Shown here in pieces: positions 57,947 through 64,000 of a stretch of 64,000 nucleotides of DNA (the first letter of the stretch is position 1; each line of letters begins with the position of its first letter). The notes beneath the pieces are model-generated. The model was not told where the DNA came from. It made no database searches and was given only the letters and a program-made list of their open reading frames with translations. Source of the stretch: Hanleya hanleyi (taxonomy: Eukaryota > Mollusca > Polyplacophora > Lepidopleurida > Hanleyidae). The stretch lies in the NCBI GenBank assembly GCA_036873755.1, contig JAVTVY010033653.1, positions 1-64,000 on the forward strand, in the 5' to 3' direction. Both the position numbers and the translations under genes were made by a program.

Positions 57947-58249
57947 GCGGGTGGTTGAGTGGGTTCAGGTTTTGCTGAGAAGCAACAGGAACTTGATAAT
58001 GTGATGTCTAGCACTGTAATATCACTTGTCTTTATTGCACCCTGTAATCGTCCTGTCTGTGTCTTGTGTGCTGTCCTCCGTGTTTTATAGGGTGGATGGA
58101 GGATGTCTGGTTCCATGCTGCTTCAAAGATTTCTTCTTTGAAGTAGCAGGAACACAACTGGGCTGGGTGGTGCTTAGTTGGTTAGTCGTCATATAGCTGA
58201 AATATTGTTGAAAGCGACGTTAAATTCTATTCACTCACTCACTCACTCA
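57947..58249 (+). mobile_element. 303-bp SINE with 13-bp target duplication
   Basis: TGCAGCCTACTAG (57934-57946) and TGCAGCCTATTAG (58250-58262) flank the element, with one mismatch. It begins GCGGGTGGTTGAGTGGGTTC, which fits a tRNA-type A box (TGGTTGAGTGG); a clean B box was not found. The 3' part GCTGAAATATTGTTGAAAGC + GACGTTAAA is followed by the tail (ACTC)n. This 3' block is the one found truncated at 15521-15582 and resembles tails of known molluscan SINEs. Confidence 0.8.
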
Positions 58250-58262
58250 TGCAGCCTATTAG

Positions 58263-59955
58263 TTCAAATAAAATCTGATAATTCCGGATAAAATCTCAAC
58301 ATTTGTTCTTCAAAATATCCCAAAAGGCAAAATACATGTGCATTGCAAGAAAGAAATGAAGACCTGGCTGGCCTGATGTCGACATGATGTTGACTTTGTT
58401 AGTCTTACCTTCACCTGACCTTCACTTCATTTTTAAAATGATTGTCTAGAGAAGCTACATGTATCAGATTGTTTCAGCTGTTTGGGATGACTATCTTGAA
58501 ACATCTTGTTGAAGAAATGGTTACCACCATTCAAATTACTCAATTCAATGAGCAAAACATTGCACAGTGATAGGATGAGAATTGGGTCAACATTCGTTTG
58601 ACATTGGCTCAATATTGAGTCAACATTAGGTCAATTTATATGGTGTTCAGATATTTCTTGTATATGTATATGTACATATACATTTTTTTAAATTTGACAT
58701 TTTGGAAAGCAATGGACTAAGTTGAGGGCAAAAAATTGAAAATTGATCAGAAGAAAATAATTTATTTTTGCACTAAGATTTTTTTGAGGGTAAGACAGGC
58801 CTAATACATGTAGTTGCCCTGCTATTTAATTTTCATGTTTCTATAATGCCAAAGTTATTGGGTAAAGTTCTGAAAAATAAAAACAGAATTCATAATCTGG
58901 TCTGTATCTTGTAATGTAGTCAATACAGTCATTATAATAGATCCATTGTGTTTGTGGTCACAAACTACCTGTACCTGTACTTAATGACCAGCCCACCCAA
59001 CTTTGATATCTACATGTAAGACTATAGATTTATGAGGAGTTGCATAGTTTTTAGGTAACAGAAACTTCTTTGTCAAATCATACTGTAAATGGTTCTTTGA
59101 GAAAAACAAGTTGGAAATTGGTTGAGTCAGAAGACAACGATGTAAAAAGGATAGTGTAGACAGTTCTTATCACCCACTCCTATTCGGCCAATTTGTTCAC
59201 AAAAAAAGTTTCTTGTACGAGTCGTTAAAAAACTTGTTTCTCATTACTCATGATTCATACGAGTGTGCTTGTAGACATGTACTTATACATGTACCTATCA
59301 CATCTGAAAGCTTTTAATTCCTGCCTTTGCAAATAAAAAGACAATAATAGTCTGTTCGCCTGGAAGCTTCCCGTTACACATATGATATGTTAGATCAGAA
59401 GTTCAGACATGATTGTAATCCAATCTTAAATATCCTGCATCAGATATCAACACAATCAGATCAGTTAACACTTGATTCACCTGACTGCTTTCTGATTGTT
59501 TGTAGGTGGAACAAAGGTATTAACCTTTCCCATCCCAAATGTACCATGATGTACAGCTAAACATTGTGATTTGGGATACTGGATGAGACTTATCCCATGG
59601 TTAACATGCAGTGCCAATTCACAATCAGTATCAGAGAGGGTTAAACTACTTGTTGTTGTATATTTATTTAGATATAGTTTTACCTGTATTAACTCATTCA
59701 TCCATATCGTGTCAGATTCATTGTGACTCTATTATCTTGATGGCAGTGTGTTCACATGACTTTTGTGACTTTTTATCACAATTTTATGTAAATTTGCCTA
59801 GGAGGAGTGTCATTAACTCATTATATTTATTGCTCATTGCGAAGAAAACTTTATAGAACTGGAATGTTGTACTTCATCAACTTTATTATTTTTTTAACTA
59901 AGGAAACGCTTTAATAGGACAGGCTTATATATGGTGTTTATATATATAAATCTAC
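58263..59955. other. No supported feature
   Basis: AT-rich DNA. Near 58590-58640 a short phrase recurs (GGGTCAACATT, GGCTCAATATTG, GAGTCAACATTAGGTCAA), a minor degenerate tandem repeat. Confidence 0.45.
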
Positions 59956-59959
59956 ATGA

Positions 59960-60700
59960 AGCACTACCAATTTGGAAGAACAGTACTGGCAATAACACCT
60001 TTTGAGTTTGGATTACAAGATTTTGATATAACAGAAAAGCTCAGTACCCTTATGATTTTCTGAGTCTAGAACACAAAAATTTTCAAAGAACAGTAATGGC
60101 ATACACCCTCAACTTCCTGATGCTGCAACACACGATTTTGAAATATATGTAATAATAATGCCTAGCATGCTCAGGATTTCAGTTTAGAACACAAGGTTTG
60201 AAGAAACAATAATGCCCAGCATGGATCCTCAAGATTGTCTGAGTTTAGAAAGAAAAATATCCTATGTTGAATAGTGTATTCATGCCTTAGCTGAATTAGC
60301 CTCTGTAGCCCTAGACAAGGTATCTGGAAGGTTTATATCACACACATTAAAACTGTCTGGCCTTTACATCCATGCTCTTAACTAGGATTTATTCTGTCCA
60401 ATCACTGGGAGTAGTGCATTACAAACTCGACACAGCTGGTCAAACTGTGGCAGTGGCTGATATAATGACAAAGACACAAAGCTTATTATCCACTGTTTCG
60501 CATGGTGAAAAGACTGGATAATAGCTTGAGGACTTTTCGATATCAGAACACAATATTTTGAAAGAAATGTATTGGCTAGCATCTGAGTTTAAAACACAAG
60601 TCTCTTTTGGAATAACAGCCTAAACAGGTCTACATATGGCTTGTATCCTCACTCAGAAGAAATGAGTTCAGAGAATGACATTTTGGAAGAACATTACAAC
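59960..60700. repeat. Degenerate 70-80 bp tandem repeat
   Basis: Seven or so poorly conserved units share CTGAGTTTAGAACACAA, ATTTTGAAAGAA and CAGTAATGGC (for example near 60025, 60060, 60190, 60545 and 60590). Old and interrupted. Confidence 0.55.
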
Positions 60701-61207
60701 ACTGTCAAAAGTGTCAAAGTTAAAGATTCACCTCAGTAATTTCAAAGTTCATAAAATTTTGAAATGAAGATAATTAATCGGTTTCATTGGAGGAGAACAG
60801 TCTGCTTTAATTAAGACATGAAAATAAGGTTAATTTGCTTTATTCAGATCTCCGTCTCATTCTCAAACCTGATTTGAATGAAGAACTTATTTGCGCTAGT
60901 TTATTTGATTAGACTTTTTTATGTAGTGTCATTTTTTCCTGGATTTAAATTTAGATGTCTTTATTATTGATATGCTCTATTAACTAAGAAAGATATTATC
61001 TTTGAATCTTTTTGTTTGTAATTCCACGGATACCTGTTCTGAATATCTAACTTACGTATCTATATAATTCCTTCCTTGCTATGAGATAACTTATAATGTT
61101 TATGCAATTTTGAGATTGGAGATTTTTTTTATAATGACGCCATCAAGATGCCATTAACATGTACCATTGCATAATTGAGTCTTCAGCTCACTGATTGAGT
61201 ACATCTG

Positions 61208-61288
61208 AACTTGTACCTATTGGTATCATTTAATGAATTCCCTCAGTTAACTTGTATCTATTGGTATCATTTATGAATTCCCTCAGAT
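61208..61288. repeat. 41-bp tandem duplication
   Basis: AACTTGTACCTATTGGTATC... at 61208 is repeated at 61249 with three or four differences. Confidence 0.85.
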
Positions 61289-61382
61289 AACTTCCAGATG
61301 TAACAAGAGTCTAATCGACACCATCTACTACATCATTAAAATGAAATCTACGATCATGATATACAACTACTTAGCTAACTAA

Positions 61383-63377
61383 ATAATTATGTCTCCCCCA
61401 ACTATGTTGGGGGGAGACATCTAGTGTTTGTGCTGTCTGTCTGTCTGTCTGGTTGGATGTCTGGATGTCTGGATGGATGTCTGTCCGTCCCCTTGCCTTG
61501 TCTGCAAGATATCTTGAGAACTACTGGATGGAATTTCACCAAACTTGGATGGAAGCTTCATTAGGATAGCCCCCTCATTTGATTAGGTGTTGGTGTATGT
61601 GCGTGCATTCATCCGTGTCCGGTGTCCGTCCGTCCGTCCATCTACTTGTACATGTATATACAGGCCTTGTCTGCAAGATATCTTGAGAACTACTGGACGG
61701 AATTTCACCCCACTTGGATGGAAGCTTCAGTGGGATAGCCCCTCACTTGATTAGGTTTTGGTGTGTGTGCGTGCATTCATCTATGTCCAGTGTCCGTCCG
61801 TCCGTCCATCTACTTGTACATGTATATACAGGGCTTGTCTGCAAGATATCTGGAGAACTACTGGACGGAATTTCACCCCACTTAGATGGAAGCTTTAGTG
61901 GGATAGCCCCCTCATTTGATTAGATTTTGGTGTGTGTGCGTGCATTCATCCATGTCCGGTGTCCGTCCGTCCGTCCATCTACTTGTACATGTATATACAG
62001 GGCTTGTCTGCAAGATATCTGGAGAACTACTGGATGGAATTTCACCAAACTTGGATGGAAGCTTCATTGGGATAGCCCCTCATTTGATTAGGTTTTGGTG
62101 TATGTGGGTTCATTCATCCGTGTCCGGTGTCCGTCCGTCCGTCCATCTACTTATACATGTATATACAGGGCTTGTCTGCAAGATATCTGGAGAACTACTA
62201 GATGGAATTTCACCAAACTTGGATGAAAGCTTCATTGGGATAGCCCCCTCATTTGACTAGGTTTTGGTTTTTGTGCATGCGTTCATCCGTGTCCGGTGTC
62301 CGTCCGTCCGTCCATCTACTTGTACATGTATATACAGGCCTTGTCTGCAAGATATCTTGAGAACTACTGAACGGAATTTCACCACACTTGGATGGAAGCT
62401 TCAGTGGGATAGCCCCCCTCATCTGATTATGTTTTGGTGTGTGTGCGTGCATTCGTCCATGTCCGGTGTCTGTCCATCCGTCCATCTACTTGTACATGTA
62501 TATACAGGGCTTGTCTGCAAGATATCTGGAGAACTACTGGACGGAATCTCACTCCCCTTGGATAGAAGCTATAGTGGGATAGCCCCCTCATTTGATTAGG
62601 TTTTGGTGTGTGTGTGTGCATTCATCCATGTCCGGTGTCCGTCCGTCCGTCCGTCCGTCTACTTGTACATGTATGTACAGGCCTTGTCTGCAAGATATCT
62701 TGAGAACTACTGGACGGAATCTCACTCCCCTTGGATAGAAGCTATAGTGGGATAGCCCCCTCATTTGATTAGGTTTTGGTGTGTGTGCGTGCATTCATCC
62801 ATGTCCGGTGTCCGTCCGTCCGTCCGTCTACTTGTACATGTATATACAGGGCTTGTCTGCAAGATATCTGGAGAACTACTGAACAGAATTTCACCAAACT
62901 TGGATGGAAGCTTCATTAGGATAGCCCCCTCATTTGACTAGGTTTTGGTGTGTGTGCCTGCACTCGTCCGGTGTCCGTCCGTCCGTCCATCTGCTTGTAC
63001 ATGTATATACAGGCTTTGTCTGCAAGATACCTTGAGAACTATTGGATGGAATTTCACCAAACTTGGATGGAAGCTTCATTGGGATAGCCCCCGCATTTGA
63101 TCAGGTTTTAGTGTATGTGTGCATGCATTCATCTGTGTCCGATGTCCGTCCAACCGTTCATCTACTTGTACATGTATATACAATGAAATTTTAGATACGC
63201 AGCTTTGTTTAAGATACTTATTGCTACATTCATTTTATAGCACTTTCCCTTAAATTATGTGCCCATTCAAGGCAAGGTGGGAGGTTGGGGGAGACGTATG
63301 TTTTTGCCCAAAAAAACAACCAGCGTAGGCTTCATGCCGGAGCGGCAACTCAAGGGTCAAAGCGGAACCTCTAGTTT
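61383..63377 (+). mobile_element. Tandem-core element, copy B
   Basis: Second copy of the family at 13401. It has the identical start (ATAATTATGTCTCCCCCAAC and hairpin), then GTCTGTCTGTCTGTCTGG and ten 165-172 bp core units (about 61496, 61667, 61836, 62006, 62170, 62340, 62510, 62682, 62851 and 63018). The 3' part at 63188-63377 has GTTGGGGGAGAC, a small stem GCCG-GAG-CGGC and the end CTCTAGTTT. Units here are more alike than in copy A, suggesting a younger or recently homogenised copy. No protein is encoded. Confidence 0.9.
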
Positions 63378-63379
63378 AA

Positions 63380-63917
63380 AGATGTAATCAACCTCAAGAT
63401 CGATGGATTTTGTTAACTCTCTCCCGTCTGTTTTTCAGAAGCGAAGTTTGCTAAAGCATCATATGTATTACATTTGATGATAATGAAATCGCCATATACA
63501 ACGAATGCAAGAATATGTTCTAAGAGAAATTTTGAAACTCTGCCCGTTTCGACGGGTTTTCTGTTTCACCATTGAATATGTACTGTATGTGGAGAGGAAA
63601 ATGACGTGTGAGTGGCATAGCGACGCTCACGAATGTGAATGCTGAACAGTTGCAGCCATGGGATAACGTCATGGCTCATGCCTAAGGTTTGGTAGAGTGG
63701 CAAAGCATACGTAGGCAGAATGCACTACATGTGTGAATGCTTGTTGACACCGCCGTCGAAAAATTCCTTCTATTTTCTCGTGATTGGTGGAAACAAGTTT
63801 AGAACTTTAGTTGTTTCTGGTCAAATGCGTTTTATTTTGTACCCGTCGTAACATATGTCACATTTGCGAAGTTTGGGAGAGATCGATTCCATCCTAGATT
63901 TGAGGCTGATTACATCT
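63380..63917. mobile_element. 538-bp MITE flanked by TTAA
   Basis: TTAA at 63376-63379 and 63918-63921 surrounds ends AGATGTAATCAACCTCAA and its inverted partner TTGAGGCTGATTACATCT (one difference in 18). A CCCGT-TTCG-ACGGG stem-loop lies inside at about 63543-63556. No transposase. The left TTAA is made partly by the last bases of copy B of the tandem-core element. Confidence 0.75.
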
Positions 63918-64000
63918 TTAATGAAAAAAATAAACTACATTACTTCCGTGAAAATATTACTTCTGTGACACTACTTGATTGGTCTTGTCATGTGTATGAC

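Noticed and set aside
1..64000. tRNA or rRNA genes
   Set aside because: No paired A/B boxes (GGTTCGANTCC type) with cloverleaf potential were found; the A-box-like start of the SINE at 57947 lacks a usable B box.

Overview
This is eukaryotic nuclear DNA: AT-rich, intron- and transposon-dense, with no operons and no bacterial signals. Frequent TACATGTA runs, (TCCG/GTCT)n tracts leading into tandem core repeats, SINEs ending in (ATTC)n or (ACTC)n, and an L2/CR1-type LINE suggest a lophotrochozoan, most likely a mollusc (a brachiopod or similar is possible). No complete known host gene can be read. The only unmistakable protein family is the LINE reverse transcriptase.

Left part (1-12.3 kb): a palindromic CRE/E-box pair (5069-5090) lies between a minus-strand candidate gene (exons at 4957-4798 and 2970-2909, phase-compatible) and a plus-strand series of exon-like segments (5272-5327, 6163-6589, perhaps 8258-8376 and 9406-9533). 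A 1.2-kb tandem-core element (6783-8007), a TTAA-flanked MITE (10946-11381) and a G-rich DNA element (11455-12286) are interspersed.

Middle (13-32 kb): tandem-core elements at 13401-15371 and 18845-20183 with related arrays; a possible TATA promoter and exon at 20.7-21.0 kb; a minus-strand terminal exon candidate (21130-21333); a 51-bp minisatellite with a 202-bp higher-order repeat (24365-25540); a 2225-bp TA-flanked Tc1/mariner-type element (27106-29330) inserted inside one unit of another tandem array; a fold-back element (30961-31710) whose arm also occurs alone at 962-1111; and a candidate first coding exon at 31980-32091.

Right part (32-64 kb): mostly gene-free intron or intergenic DNA to 43 kb, then a 5'-truncated LINE (43471-46069, minus) split by a 173-bp retroposon with an 8-bp target duplication, several exon-like segments (42813-43034, 46255-46587, 49419-49796, 52757-52818, 55140-55310), two large inverted-repeat-bounded intervals, a 303-bp SINE with 13-bp target duplication, and a second copy of the 13.4-kb element (61383-63377) directly followed by another TTAA-flanked MITE. 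A 131-138 bp MITE family occurs at three places. The dominant theme is several unrelated-sequence families of non-autonomous elements sharing one layout: 5' hairpin, tetranucleotide microsatellite, tandem core, inverted 3' end and 3' hairpin, as in Helentron-type (DINE-1/pearl-like) elements.
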